Shown: positions 51,465-61,397, counted from the first letter of the stretch. The stretch: DNA of 62,838 bases from Gallionella sp. (GCA_013044075.1 JABEVG010000041.1:1-62838), one strand, 5' to 3'. A program made the numbers and translations. The notes: generated by a model not told the origin, from the sequence alone.

Positions 51465-51785
51465 TTATTTTGCCAGGCCAGCTATATATTCCGACATCAA
51501 TTTGATATCAGCGTCACTTGCCCCCATGCCTTTTGGCGGCATCGTTCCAATTTTCCAGCCAAACGAACCGCCTTGGGTAGTGCTGGCAGCAATTTTACTG
51601 GCAGCGTCTTTATCATTCTTGTATTTCGCGGATATATCCATGTATGACGGACCAACGGATTTTTTGTCGACAGCATGGCATACGCCGCACTTGGCTTTGC
51701 CGGCAGCAGGCATATCTGCTGCCAGTGCGGTTCCTGCGACAATCAGACTTGCTATTGTGATCATGCCCCAAATACTAGATTTCAT
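51465..51785 (-). CDS. Class I cytochrome c (c-551/c-552 type)
   Basis: This 106-residue protein has a signal peptide (cleavage after ALA), heme motif CGVCH (about Cys33) and a distal Met in IGTMPPKG. It is a soluble periplasmic electron carrier. The ribosome-binding site AAGGAG lies just upstream. It probably links the membrane cytochrome gene upstream to a terminal reductase. Confidence 0.92.
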   Translation of the reverse strand: MKSSIWGMITIASLIVAGTALAADMPAAGKAKCGVCHAVDKKSVGPSYMDISAKYKNDKDAASKIAASTTQGGSFGWKIGTMPPKGMGASDADIKLMSEYIAGLAK

Positions 51786-51854
51786 TTTTTTCTCCTTAAG
51801 TTGGTGGTTGAATGGAAATGATACTCGTGCCTCATGTTTTGTTTCATGGTACTT

Positions 51855-52016
51855 CTAAGCTAATTTACGAACATCAAACGTTTTGTTTTCAGGCTCTGTC
51901 TTTTCATACCATGGTAGCAACGGTTTTGTCACGAGCCACAGCATGACGTAAGGGCAGATGAAAATAATCAGTGCAGCGAACAAACTTTCACATCCGAACA
52001 GCTTACGACGAAAGGT
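51855..52016 (-). pseudogene. C-terminal fragment of a membrane protein
   Basis: The open stretch after a stop at 52019 encodes LFAALIIFICPYVMLWLVTK, a membrane helix, then PLLPWYEKTEPENKT and a stop. There is no start codon in a plausible place and the upstream end abuts the cytochrome gene 3' end. It looks like the remaining tail of a deleted membrane subunit; the parent family is not recognised. Confidence 0.35.
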
Positions 52017-52062
52017 CTACATTTGCGCGATAAATACGCCGCAACAGACTTGGAGTGCCATC

Positions 52063-52788
52063 TCACCCAGCAACAGGCCGTTTCAGAAACCAGATTTGAT
52101 ACAGCGATATTAAAATTTGTGCCGCCATTGAAAACCCCAACACTGCACCGGCAATCACCACCACCAACGCGTATTGCGAATCCCATTTGGTGAGAAACCA
52201 CGACAGCACGTCCACGAACACCGCGACCATCGGCGACAACACCAGGAAGCGTTTGAAGTACACGTTGATCTCGCTTTGAATGAAGATGTAGCCCAGCACG
52301 AACAGCAACATACTGATGCCGAACAGATGGATGTGCGACAGCCTGAGCAAGCTGGTTATCGACATGCCGGTGTCCACTTCGGCAAATTTGTGCAACCCCT
52401 CATATGTGCTGAAATCGGGCAGATTCATGCCGGAACTGGCGACATGACAGTTCAAACAAGTCTTCTGCAATATTGGTTTGATGTCCTTGTCGAAATGTTC
52501 CTGCTGCGCACCATCTTTCAACCATGCCACCATCACGTTGCGGTCAGTATCTGTAATCTGATTTGACATCGGCCCGCGTATCGCGGCTTCCAGCCGTGTA
52601 CCGCTACGGTTGCCGTAGTAACTGTATGCCACATCCTCGACGGATAACCCGGGCTTGCCGTCGAGCCCTTCATGGGTCACGTAAAGATATGCGTTGGCCA
52701 TCAAATAACTCAAGCCGACCAGCAGCAGGAAAGAGGTGTAAAGCAACTTTTCGCTAACAGTGCGATCGTAAAAACGCGGTGCGTCCAT
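52063..52788 (-). CDS. Membrane-bound monoheme cytochrome c
   Basis: The 241-residue protein has an N-terminal membrane helix (LLYTSFLLLVGLSYLMANAY), a periplasmic heme domain with CLNCH (about residue 111), then three helices (SHIHLFGISMLLFVLGYIFI and two more). Histidines in SHIHLFG are conserved-looking. The layout suggests a quinol- or cytochrome-linked electron-transfer subunit. It heads the cytochrome gene run; a dyad lies about 100 bp upstream. Confidence 0.75.
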   Translation of the reverse strand: MDAPRFYDRTVSEKLLYTSFLLLVGLSYLMANAYLYVTHEGLDGKPGLSVEDVAYSYYGNRSGTRLEAAIRGPMSNQITDTDRNVMVAWLKDGAQQEHFDKDIKPILQKTCLNCHVASSGMNLPDFSTYEGLHKFAEVDTGMSITSLLRLSHIHLFGISMLLFVLGYIFIQSEINVYFKRFLVLSPMVAVFVDVLSWFLTKWDSQYALVVVIAGAVLGFSMAAQILISLYQIWFLKRPVAG

Positions 52789-52891
52789 AGTATTTCCTTC
52801 CGTTAAATTTCAATGCCTTCACTAAAACCGCAGCCGTGAGCTGCAATAAATGTCCTTGCTTTAACAATCAGCGAAAGAGTACCAGAATTTA

Positions 52892-52910
52892 AGTCACACG
52901 AGATGTGACT
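52892..52910. promoter_or_regulatory. Dyad upstream of the membrane cytochrome gene
   Basis: agtcaca and tgtgact (7 bp, perfect) surround cgaga, 104 bp upstream of the start. The half-sites resemble those of the CRP/FNR family but in the reverse order, so the binding protein is uncertain. Confidence 0.35.
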
Positions 52911-52994
52911 GTGAGTATCACGTAGTATTTATACGCGGCAGCGAACATCGTTATTTGCCGCACGATTAAATCGTCCAATTTTTTGTGTCCGATC

Positions 52995-53456
52995 TTACAA
53001 AAACCGATCCAGTAATTTGCGGCTGTGCCTGTCGAGCCGGTCGACATCGTCTATCAGGAACGAGATGCCCTGGCTGTCGGTGATGAGCAGGGTGGTGAGA
53101 CCCAGGCGGCGGATGTGGTCTTCGGCTTTGAGGATGAGCTCGGTCTCGCCCCGGTCGGTCGCCACTGTCCAGGTGCTGGGCGTGGCATAGCTGCTGACGG
53201 CTGCGATGCGGGAGATTTTGGGCATGAACTCGCGTCTGGCGAGTTCGCCGGAGACCAGGTTGAGATTGTTTGCCGAAAGGTCGCGCAAGTCGGCTATCCA
53301 GACCAGTTCGTGACCGTCTTCGCCGATCAAAGACACGCCTTCGTCGGGTGCGGAGATCGGATAGGCGCGCACCACCAGAATATTTTCATGCCGCTTGCCG
53401 TCTGGGTCGGTGTACGCGAGTTGTCCCGCAGCATCCAGGCTCAAAATCAAGTTCAT
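52995..53456 (-). CDS. DUF1854 protein of the cyanophycin locus
   Basis: The 153-residue protein belongs to DUF1854, a family found next to the cyanophycin-associated ABC transporter. Visible pieces: ILVVRAYPISAPDEGVSLIG, LVWIADLRDLS and EFMPKISRI. Its function is unknown. It overlaps the ABC gene stop by 4 bp, so it is coupled to it. Confidence 0.85.
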   Translation of the reverse strand: MNLILSLDAAGQLAYTDPDGKRHENILVVRAYPISAPDEGVSLIGEDGHELVWIADLRDLSANNLNLVSGELARREFMPKISRIAAVSSYATPSTWTVATDRGETELILKAEDHIRRLGLTTLLITDSQGISFLIDDVDRLDRHSRKLLDRFL

Positions 53457-55747
53457 GCCTCGTCCTCGCCGGTTTGGGTTGGGTTATCGTCCAGATCGGC
53501 ATCGACGTTGCGCGCTTGCGCCAGGTACAGGCGGTAGTACGCGCCCTGCTTGGCCATGAGTTCATCATGGTTGCCGATTTCCACGACTACGCCCCGGTCC
53601 AGTACCACCAGCCGATGAGCCTTGTGCAAGGTCGACAGACGGTGCGCGATGGCGATGGTGGTGCGGCCATGCACGAGGTTGTCCAGGGCTTTCTGGATCT
53701 CCTTTTCGGTCTCGGTGTCCACCGATGCGGTGGCTTCGTCGAGGATCAGAATGCGCGGGTCGATGAGCAGGGCGCGCGCGATGGAGATGCGCTGGCGTTC
53801 GCCGCCGGACAAGCCGTGACCGCGTTCTCCGACCAGTGAATCGTAACCGTGCGGCAGGCGCAGGATGAACTCATGCGCGTGGGCGGCGCGTGCCGCCGCG
53901 ATGATCTCGGCGCGGGTCGCGGCGGGTTTGCCGTAGGCGATATTCTCGGCGATGGAGCCGAAGAACAGGAACGGCTCTTGCAGCACCAGGCCGATGTTGC
54001 TGCGATATTCCGCGATGGGCAGCTGGCGGATGTTCACGCCGTCTATGCTGATCGATCCCTCGGAGACATCGTAAAAGCGGCACATCAGATTCACCAGCGT
54101 GCTCTTGCCCGAGCCGCTGTGCCCCACCAGCCCGATCATCTCGCCCGGCTCGATGTCGAGGTTCAAGCCTTTGATGACGCTGCGGTTGCCATAGCGAAAT
54201 CCCGCGTCGCGCAGGGTGATGCGACCGGAGATGTTTTCCAGATGCACCGGATGCGCAGGCTCGGGCACGCTGGAGACGTGGTCCAAAATATCGAAGATGC
54301 GCTTCGCGCCCGATGCGGCTTTTTGCGTGACCGACACGATACGGCTCATCGAATCCAGACGCGTGTAGAAACGGCTGATGTATGCGAGGAAAGCCGTCAG
54401 CACACCGACCGTGATTTCATCGCGCGACACCAGCCAGATGCCGAATGCCCATACCACCAGCAGACCGATCTCGGTGAGTAGCGTGACGCTGGGTGAGAAC
54501 AGCGACCAGATCTTGTTGATGTGATCGTTGACCAAAAGATTATGCGCATTGGCTGCGCGGAAGCGGCTCGCCTCGCGGTCTTCCTGCGCGAAGGCTTTGA
54601 CCACGCGGATGCCGGGGATGGTGTCGGCCAGCACGTTGCTGACTTGCGACCAGACCCGGTCGATTTTCTCGAAGCCGGTGCGCAGCTTGTCGCGCACGAT
54701 ATGGATCATCCAGGCGATGACGGGCAGCGGCAGCAGTGTGACGACCGCCAGCCAGGGGTTGATGGAGACAAGAATCGCGGCGGTCATCAAAATCATCAGC
54801 ACGTCGGTGGCGAAATCCAGCAGGTGCAAAGACAGGAACACGCAGATGCGATCCGATTCCGATCCGATGCGCGACATCAGATCGCCGGTGCGCTTGCCGC
54901 CGAAATATTCCAGCGAAAGTTTGAGCAGATGCTCATAGGTCACGGTGCGCAAGTCCGCGCCGATGCGCTCGGAAACCAGCGCGAGGATGTAAGTCTTCGC
55001 CCAACCCAGGCCCCACGCCAATAACGCCGATGCGAACAGGCCGCCCAGCAACCAGCTTACCGTGACCGTGTCGATAGGCGCGCCGTTCTGGTACGGGATC
55101 AGCACCTTGTCCATCAGCGGCATGGTGAGATAAGGCGGGACTAGGGTGGCGGCGGTGGAGGCCAGCATCAACATGAATCCCGACAGCAATTGCCAGCGAT
55201 AAGGTTTGGCAAAACGCCACAGACGCAGCAGCGTCCAGGTAGAGGGCGGAGCTTCTTCATCGGCGTCGCACTGGGGGCATTGGTCCAGCACCAATGCAGA
55301 GCCGCATTTGTTGCAGGCTTCGGTTGTGTCGGTGACGACGGGCCCGCCGCTGAGAAAGCTGTCGAGTTGCCGCACGAATTGTTTGATGAAGCGGAGTGTC
55401 GCGGCATCGAGGGCCAGGGTGTAACGCCATTGCGCCAACCGTGACTCCCCCTCCGTCAGCGTCAGACTGCCCACGCCGGCGTGGTCATGTTGTTCCAGTT
55501 TGAGCCTGGCGCGGTAGGGGAATTCCAGGCAGGATCGCGCACCCGCAGCAGGCTCCCGGTCAAACGAAGCAAAATACAGCAGGCGATTTTCGGTCGCGAG
55601 CAGCAGGCTTTTTTTGAAGTGCAGACGTTCGTCCAGATTGGTTTCCAGCCACGCATGTATCTGCTCATTACCCTGTAAGTGCGGACGGACAGTGGTTTGC
55701 CAGACATCGGGAAAAGACGGGGGGGCAGGTGTAGAGGTGTTGTTCAC
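53453..55747 (-). CDS. Cyanophycin-associated ABC exporter (half transporter with N-terminal domain)
   Basis: The 764-residue protein has an N-terminal soluble region (1-140), a CxxC zinc-ribbon (CNKCG, then CPQC at about 141-160), a type IV ABC membrane domain (about 180-460; six helices) and an ABC ATPase with Walker A GHSGSGKST, signature LSGGERQR and Walker B ILILDEAT. It is divergent from cphA' with 130 bp between, the standard cyanophycin arrangement. Substrate unknown; peptide or amino acid export are possible. Confidence 0.9.
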   Translation of the reverse strand: MNNTSTPAPPSFPDVWQTTVRPHLQGNEQIHAWLETNLDERLHFKKSLLLATENRLLYFASFDREPAAGARSCLEFPYRARLKLEQHDHAGVGSLTLTEGESRLAQWRYTLALDAATLRFIKQFVRQLDSFLSGGPVVTDTTEACNKCGSALVLDQCPQCDADEEAPPSTWTLLRLWRFAKPYRWQLLSGFMLMLASTAATLVPPYLTMPLMDKVLIPYQNGAPIDTVTVSWLLGGLFASALLAWGLGWAKTYILALVSERIGADLRTVTYEHLLKLSLEYFGGKRTGDLMSRIGSESDRICVFLSLHLLDFATDVLMILMTAAILVSINPWLAVVTLLPLPVIAWMIHIVRDKLRTGFEKIDRVWSQVSNVLADTIPGIRVVKAFAQEDREASRFRAANAHNLLVNDHINKIWSLFSPSVTLLTEIGLLVVWAFGIWLVSRDEITVGVLTAFLAYISRFYTRLDSMSRIVSVTQKAASGAKRIFDILDHVSSVPEPAHPVHLENISGRITLRDAGFRYGNRSVIKGLNLDIEPGEMIGLVGHSGSGKSTLVNLMCRFYDVSEGSISIDGVNIRQLPIAEYRSNIGLVLQEPFLFFGSIAENIAYGKPAATRAEIIAAARAAHAHEFILRLPHGYDSLVGERGHGLSGGERQRISIARALLIDPRILILDEATASVDTETEKEIQKALDNLVHGRTTIAIAHRLSTLHKAHRLVVLDRGVVVEIGNHDELMAKQGAYYRLYLAQARNVDADLDDNPTQTGEDEA

Positions 55748-55877
55748 TTTGATCGAGTTTTGCCGGAATCGCCCGATTTTACATTGCCCTCTGGTAAACT
55801 AAAATGGCTACTTGTGCGTTATGCCGGTTCATGGCTGGTTTATTAATACAATCTCACTTACTCATCTGGACGGATTG

Positions 55878-58040
55878 ATGGAGTTTCTCAACATACTGCC
55901 GCTGCGCGGCCCGAACGTCTGGACTTACCGCCCGGTACTGGAAGTTTGGCTGGACATCGGCGATCTGGAAGACTCTCCTTCCAATACCATTCCCGGTTTT
56001 TACGAACGTCTCACCGCATGGCTGCCCGAGTTGATCGAGCATCGCTGTGGCGTGGGCGAACGCGGCGGGTTCCTGATGCGCTTGAAAGAAGGCACCTGGC
56101 CGGGACATATCCTCGAACACGTCACCATCGAGCTGCAAAATCTGGCGGGCATGCAAAGCGGTTTTGGCAAAGCCCGCAGCACCGGTGTGCGCGGCGTATA
56201 TAAAGTAGTGGTGCGTTCGCGCAACGAGCAGGTCAGCCGTGCTGCGCTGCATGCCGCGCGTGATCTGGTGTTGGCGGCGATGCAGGACCGCAGTTTCGAC
56301 GTGGCGGCGACCATCGCCACGTTGCGCGATATGGTCGATGCGCTGTGTCTGGGGCCTTCCACGGCGTGCATCGTCGATGCGGCGACCGAGCGTGGCATCC
56401 CTTCCATACGCCTGAATGAGGGCAATCTGGTGCAACTCGGTCACGGTGCGCGCCAGCATCGCATCTGGACGGCGGAGACCGATCAGACCAGTGCTATCGC
56501 CGAGACCATTTCGCGCGACAAAGATCTGACCAAGAGTCTGCTGGGTGCGTGCGGTGTGCCCGTGCCTGAAGGCCGTGTCGTGGACAGTCCCTCCGACGCG
56601 TGGGATGCGGCGGAGGACATCGGCGTGCCGGTGGTGGTGAAACCCAGCGATGGCAATCACGGACGCGGCGTGTCCACCGAATTGATGACGCGTGCCGAAA
56701 TCGAGGCGGCATACCACTTGGCCGATGCCGAAGGCAGCGAGGTCATCGTCGAACGTTATGTGCGCGGCAACGAACATCGCTTGCTGGTGGTGGGTGGTCG
56801 GCTGGCCGCAGCCGCCAAGGGTGAGCAGGCGTGGGTCACGGGAGACGGTCGTTCGACCATCGGTGCATTGATCGACATGCAACTGAACTCCGATCCGCGC
56901 CGGGGCGAGGCGGAAGAATTCCCGCTGGATGTGGTGAGTTTGGCAGGCAATGCCGTGACGCGCATGGAAGTCGAGCGGCAAGGTTATACCGCCGACTCGA
57001 TACCGCCCGCAGGCAAAAAGGTTTTAATTGTGCGCAACGGCAACGTGGCAATCGATGTGACCGATGAAGTTCATCCCGAGATCGCCGGGATGGCAGCACT
57101 CGCGGCGCGCATCATCGGACTGGATATCGCGGGAGTGGATATGGTCGCCGAGGATATTTCGCGTCCGTTGAGCGTGCAGGATGCAGCCATCGTTGAGATC
57201 AACGCCGGCCCGGGTCTGCTCATGCATCTCAAGCCGGCCGAAGGACAACCGCGCCCGGTCGGCAAGGCGATCGTGGATAGCCTGTTTGATACCGGTGACA
57301 ACGGGCGCATCCCCATTGTGGGCATTTGCGGCACGACCGGCAAAACCCAGGTCGCGCAGCTGGTGGCGAATCTGTTGCGGTTGTCCGGTAAACACACAGG
57401 CCTGGCGTGCAGCGCGGGCCTTTCTTTCGATGGTCGCGTGCAGGACGCGCGCGATTGCGCGAACTGGGCTGCTGCGCAGAAAGTGTTGTTGAACCGCAAC
57501 GTCGAGGCCGCCGTGATTGAAAACAGCATCGCCACGATTCTGAACGAGGGCTTGGGCTACGACCGGTGTCAGGTGGGGGTGGTCACCAATCTGGATGTTT
57601 CGCGGCATTTTGGCGAGTGTTACATCGAAGAGCCGGATCAAGTGTGCAATGTGTTGCGCACCCAGGTTGACGTGGTGCTGGATAACGGCGTGGCGGTGCT
57701 TAACGCAGCTGACCCACTGGTGGCGCAGCTGGCCGGCTATTGCGATGGCGAGGTGATGTTTTTCGCCAGTGATATCGGAGTGCTCGCGGCGCATCGCCAG
57801 CAAGGAGGCCGCTGTGTGTCGCTGCGTGACGGACACGTGGTGCTGTGTACCGCTGAAGTCGAACACGTGCTGGTCAAACTGGCGGGCATCCCCGCAATTG
57901 GCACGCATCAAGACCCGCATCAGATCGAGAATATGCTGGCCGCCATCGCGGCAGTATGGGCGTTGGACGTTACGCCGGAGCTGATGCGTGCCGGGCTGAA
58001 AACTTTTGTCGCTCATACGGTTGCGGCTCAAACAATATAA
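55878..58040 (+). CDS. cphA': CphA' (short cyanophycin synthetase-like protein)
   Basis: The 720-residue protein has the cyanophycin synthetase N domain (LNILPLRGPNVWTYRP), the ATP-grasp domain (VVVKPSDGNHGRGVS, VEINAGPGLLMHL) and a Mur-ligase-like ATP site GTTGKT in place of the usual GTNGKT. The final Mur-ligase C-terminal domain present in CphA (residues about 700-850 there) is missing. Paired short and long cphA genes are known in betaproteobacteria; the short one may have a limited or altered activity. ATG at 55878 is preferred over upstream frames. Confidence 0.9.
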   Translation: MEFLNILPLRGPNVWTYRPVLEVWLDIGDLEDSPSNTIPGFYERLTAWLPELIEHRCGVGERGGFLMRLKEGTWPGHILEHVTIELQNLAGMQSGFGKARSTGVRGVYKVVVRSRNEQVSRAALHAARDLVLAAMQDRSFDVAATIATLRDMVDALCLGPSTACIVDAATERGIPSIRLNEGNLVQLGHGARQHRIWTAETDQTSAIAETISRDKDLTKSLLGACGVPVPEGRVVDSPSDAWDAAEDIGVPVVVKPSDGNHGRGVSTELMTRAEIEAAYHLADAEGSEVIVERYVRGNEHRLLVVGGRLAAAAKGEQAWVTGDGRSTIGALIDMQLNSDPRRGEAEEFPLDVVSLAGNAVTRMEVERQGYTADSIPPAGKKVLIVRNGNVAIDVTDEVHPEIAGMAALAARIIGLDIAGVDMVAEDISRPLSVQDAAIVEINAGPGLLMHLKPAEGQPRPVGKAIVDSLFDTGDNGRIPIVGICGTTGKTQVAQLVANLLRLSGKHTGLACSAGLSFDGRVQDARDCANWAAAQKVLLNRNVEAAVIENSIATILNEGLGYDRCQVGVVTNLDVSRHFGECYIEEPDQVCNVLRTQVDVVLDNGVAVLNAADPLVAQLAGYCDGEVMFFASDIGVLAAHRQQGGRCVSLRDGHVVLCTAEVEHVLVKLAGIPAIGTHQDPHQIENMLAAIAAVWALDVTPELMRAGLKTFVAHTVAAQTI

Positions 58041-58050
58041 GGAATTTGGT

Positions 58051-60621
58051 ATGGATGTATCACGCGTACGCGCGCTGCGCGGCCCGAATTTGTGGAGTCG
58101 CCACACTTCCATAGAAGCCATCGTCACCTGCGCACCGGACGAATGTAATATTGCCGGCATCGACGGTTTCGAGGCGCGCTTGCGCGAGCGTTTTCCGCAG
58201 ATCGGTTTGTTGCAATTGACCGGGCATGCCGACTCCGTGACGATGGCGCATGTCCTGGAACTGGCCGCGTTGGGGCTGCAAGCGCAAGCCGGTTGCACGG
58301 TGACGTTCAGCCGCACTTCGGCAACGCAACAGGCCGGTGTGTTTCAGGTGGTGATCGAGTACAGCGAGGAAGACGTGGGGCGACGCGCTTTCGATCTGGC
58401 GTTGACGCTGTGCCGGGCCGCAGCGGACGACACACCGTTCGATCTGGCCGCAGCCTTGGCCGAACTCAAAGAACTGGACGAGGATGTACGGTTGGGGCCG
58501 AGCACCGGCGCGATTGTGAATGCTGCCCTGGCGCGCGACATTCCGTACCGGCGTTTGACCCGGGGTAGCTTGGTGCAATTCGGTTGGGGCAGTCGGCAGC
58601 GGCGTATCCAGGCCGCCGAGACGGATCGCAGCGGGGCGATAGGCGAGGCCATCGCACAGGATAAGGAGCTCACCAAGAAACTGCTGGATGCGGCGGGAGT
58701 TCCCGTGCCGTTTGGCCGCCCGGTAGTCAATGCGGATGATGCATGGGCGGCGATGTCCGAGATCGGTGCGCCCGTGGTGGTCAAGCCCGTGGATGGCAAT
58801 CAGGGCAAGGGTGTCACGGTCAACATCAAGACCCGTGCGCAACTCGACAGGGCTTATGCGGTCGCGGTGCAGTTCAGCGATGAAGTGTTGGTGGAACGAT
58901 ACATACCGGGAAGTGATTTCCGTTTTCTGGTGGTGGGGAATCATCTGGTGGCGGCGGCGCGTCGCGACCCGCCTATCGTGATCGGCGACGGGGTGCATAG
59001 CGTGCGTCAGCTGGTGGCAAACGTGAACAGTGATCCGCGTCGCGGTTCCGGGCATGCCACCAGCCTCACCAAGATCCGGTTGGATGACATCGCGCTGGCG
59101 AGTCTGAACGCGCAAAAATACACGGCCGATGCGGTGCCCGGAAAAGGCGCGCGGGTGGTGTTGCGCAACAACGCCAACTTGAGCACGGGCGGGACAGCGA
59201 CCGATGTGACCGATGACGTGCATCCCGAAATGGCCGCCTGTGCGGTGGCCGCCGCCCAAATGATAGGTCTGGATGTTTGCGGGGTGGACGTGGTGTGCGA
59301 CAGCGTGTTGATGCCGCTGGACAAACAGGGTGGCGGCATCGTCGAAGTGAATGCCGCGCCCGGTCTGCGTATGCATTTGCAACCCTCATTCGGCAAAGGG
59401 CGTCCGGTGGGGGAAGCGATCATCTCCGGCATGTTCGGCAAACAGGAGAATGGGCGCATCCCCCTGGTCACGGTGGCGGGTACCAACGGCAAGACCACCA
59501 CGGTGCGGCTGATCGCGCACATCCTGACAGTGCAAGGCAAGCGCGTGGGCATGACCAATTCGGATGGTGTCTATATCCAGGGCAAGCGCATCGATACCGG
59601 CGATTGCAGCGGGCCGAAGAGCGCGCGCAATGTGTTGCTCCATCCCGATGTGGATGCAGCCGTGTTCGAGACGGCGCGCGGCGGGGTGTTGCGCGAGGGG
59701 CTGGCGTTCGACCGTTGCGATGTCGCGGTGGTGACCAATATCGGCATGGGCGACCATCTCGGGCTCAACTACATCAGTACCGTTGAAGACTTGGCCGTGG
59801 TCAAGCGCGTGGTAGTACAGAACGTCGCGCCGGGCGGCGTGGCAGTGCTCAACGCCGCCGATCCGATGTGCGTCAGGATGCGCGATGCCTGTCCCGGCTC
59901 GGTGATATTTTTTGCCTGTGACAAATACCATCCGGTCATGGCGACCCACCGCGCGCAAGGCTATCGGGTGGTGTATGTCGATGGCGGCGACATCGTCGCG
60001 GGAACAGGCAATCAGGAACTGCGCGTGCCGCTCGCGGACATCCCGCTCACGCGCAACGGCACGATAGGTTTTCAGATCGAAAATGCGATGGCCGCGATTG
60101 CGGCGGCGTGGGGTTTGAATGTCGCGTGGGACACGATATGCCAGGGCGTATCGGGCTTTGTCAACGATGTCCAGACCGCGCCGGGTCGGTTCAACTTTTT
60201 CGATTATCGCGGTGCCGCCGTAATCGCCGACTACGGCCATAATCCCGACGCTATCCTGGCACTTGTTCCCGCCATCGAAACCATGCCCGCGCGCAAGCGT
60301 GTGGTGGTGATCAGCGGCGCGGGTGACCGGCGCGACGAGGACATCCGCCGCCAGACCGAGATACTCGGCGATGTGTTCGACGAGATGATCCTGTATCAGG
60401 ATCAATGCCAGCGCGGACGCCAGGCAGGTGAAGTCCTGGCGTTGTTGCAACAGGGGCTGCGCAATGCCAAGCGCGCCAAAAAAGTCGTCGAGATCACCGG
60501 CGAATTCAAGGCGATTGATGCGGCCCTGGCGTGCCTGCAAGCGGGTGATGTCTGTCTGGTGTTGATCGATCAGGTTGACGAGGCTCTCGCGCATATCGCG
60601 CAACGTGTCGCTGAAAAATGA
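58051..60621 (+). CDS. cphA: Cyanophycin synthetase CphA
   Basis: This 856-residue protein is full length: N domain (RALRGPNLWSRHTSIEAIV), ATP-grasp domain (VVVKPVDGNQGKGVTVNIK) that adds aspartate, and a Mur-ligase domain with GTNGKTTT and C-terminal FFDYRGAAVIADYGHNPDA that adds arginine. It makes the insoluble Asp-Arg polymer used as nitrogen store. AAGGAATTT precedes the ATG, 10 bp after cphA'. No cyanophycinase gene is in the window. Confidence 0.96.
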   Translation: MDVSRVRALRGPNLWSRHTSIEAIVTCAPDECNIAGIDGFEARLRERFPQIGLLQLTGHADSVTMAHVLELAALGLQAQAGCTVTFSRTSATQQAGVFQVVIEYSEEDVGRRAFDLALTLCRAAADDTPFDLAAALAELKELDEDVRLGPSTGAIVNAALARDIPYRRLTRGSLVQFGWGSRQRRIQAAETDRSGAIGEAIAQDKELTKKLLDAAGVPVPFGRPVVNADDAWAAMSEIGAPVVVKPVDGNQGKGVTVNIKTRAQLDRAYAVAVQFSDEVLVERYIPGSDFRFLVVGNHLVAAARRDPPIVIGDGVHSVRQLVANVNSDPRRGSGHATSLTKIRLDDIALASLNAQKYTADAVPGKGARVVLRNNANLSTGGTATDVTDDVHPEMAACAVAAAQMIGLDVCGVDVVCDSVLMPLDKQGGGIVEVNAAPGLRMHLQPSFGKGRPVGEAIISGMFGKQENGRIPLVTVAGTNGKTTTVRLIAHILTVQGKRVGMTNSDGVYIQGKRIDTGDCSGPKSARNVLLHPDVDAAVFETARGGVLREGLAFDRCDVAVVTNIGMGDHLGLNYISTVEDLAVVKRVVVQNVAPGGVAVLNAADPMCVRMRDACPGSVIFFACDKYHPVMATHRAQGYRVVYVDGGDIVAGTGNQELRVPLADIPLTRNGTIGFQIENAMAAIAAAWGLNVAWDTICQGVSGFVNDVQTAPGRFNFFDYRGAAVIADYGHNPDAILALVPAIETMPARKRVVVISGAGDRRDEDIRRQTEILGDVFDEMILYQDQCQRGRQAGEVLALLQQGLRNAKRAKKVVEITGEFKAIDAALACLQAGDVCLVLIDQVDEALAHIAQRVAEK

Positions 60622-61397
60622 AGTGGATAGCATCCCGCGATAACCCGTTCTTCAAAGCATTAGCGAAGCTGGCCGACTCGGCCAGACAACGCCATAAAAC
60701 CGCGCAGACCTTGCTGGACGGCACGCACCTGCTGGCGGCGTATCTCGACAGCGGGCAAGTGCCCCAGCATGTTGTGTTGAACCGGGCAGCATCGTGCGAT
60801 GCAGGGGTCGCCGCGTTGCTGGACCGGATCGCGCAGGTGCCGGTCACACAACTGGACGACAGGCTATTCGCCGAACTCAGCGACCTGAAAACCCCCACCG
60901 GCATACTCGCGCTCATCGCCATTCCGCAAACCGCGCGGTTGCCGGGACACTTCGCGCTGTTGCTGGAAGATATACAAGACCCCGGCAACCTCGGCTCGAT
61001 ATTGCGTTCGGCCGCCGCCGCCGGGTGTGATGCGGTATTCCTGTCCCCCGCTTGCGCGGATGCGTGGTCACCCAAAGTGCTGCGCGCCGCGATGGGCGGA
61101 CACTTCGCGTTGCGCATCCACGAGCAACAGGATCTGCCGGGCGTGGCGCAATCATTTTCCGGTGCGCTGTTCGCTACCAGTTTACAGGCCGAACGCAGCC
61201 TGTATGACTGCGAGTTGCGCGGTGAGATCGCGTTTATGGTGGGTAACGAAGGAGCGGGTTTGTCGGGCGTGCTACGGGCTCTCGCCACACACAGCATCAC
61301 CATTCCCATGCCCGGAAAAGTCGAATCGCTTAACGCCGCAGCGGCCACGGCGGTCTGTCTGTTTGAAGCCGTGCGCCAGCGTGCCGGTGGCAGATGA
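60618..61397 (+). CDS. TrmH/SpoU family RNA 2'-O-methyltransferase
   Basis: The 259-residue protein has the SpoU knot motifs ALLLEDIQDPGNLGSILRSA, FMVGNEGAGLS and ITIPMPGKVESLNAAAATAVCLFE, plus an N-terminal substrate-binding domain. It methylates a ribose in tRNA or rRNA. Its ATG overlaps the cphA stop (4 bp), so it may be carried on the same message. The exact RNA is not deducible. Confidence 0.92.
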   Translation: MKWIASRDNPFFKALAKLADSARQRHKTAQTLLDGTHLLAAYLDSGQVPQHVVLNRAASCDAGVAALLDRIAQVPVTQLDDRLFAELSDLKTPTGILALIAIPQTARLPGHFALLLEDIQDPGNLGSILRSAAAAGCDAVFLSPACADAWSPKVLRAAMGGHFALRIHEQQDLPGVAQSFSGALFATSLQAERSLYDCELRGEIAFMVGNEGAGLSGVLRALATHSITIPMPGKVESLNAAAATAVCLFEAVRQRAGGR

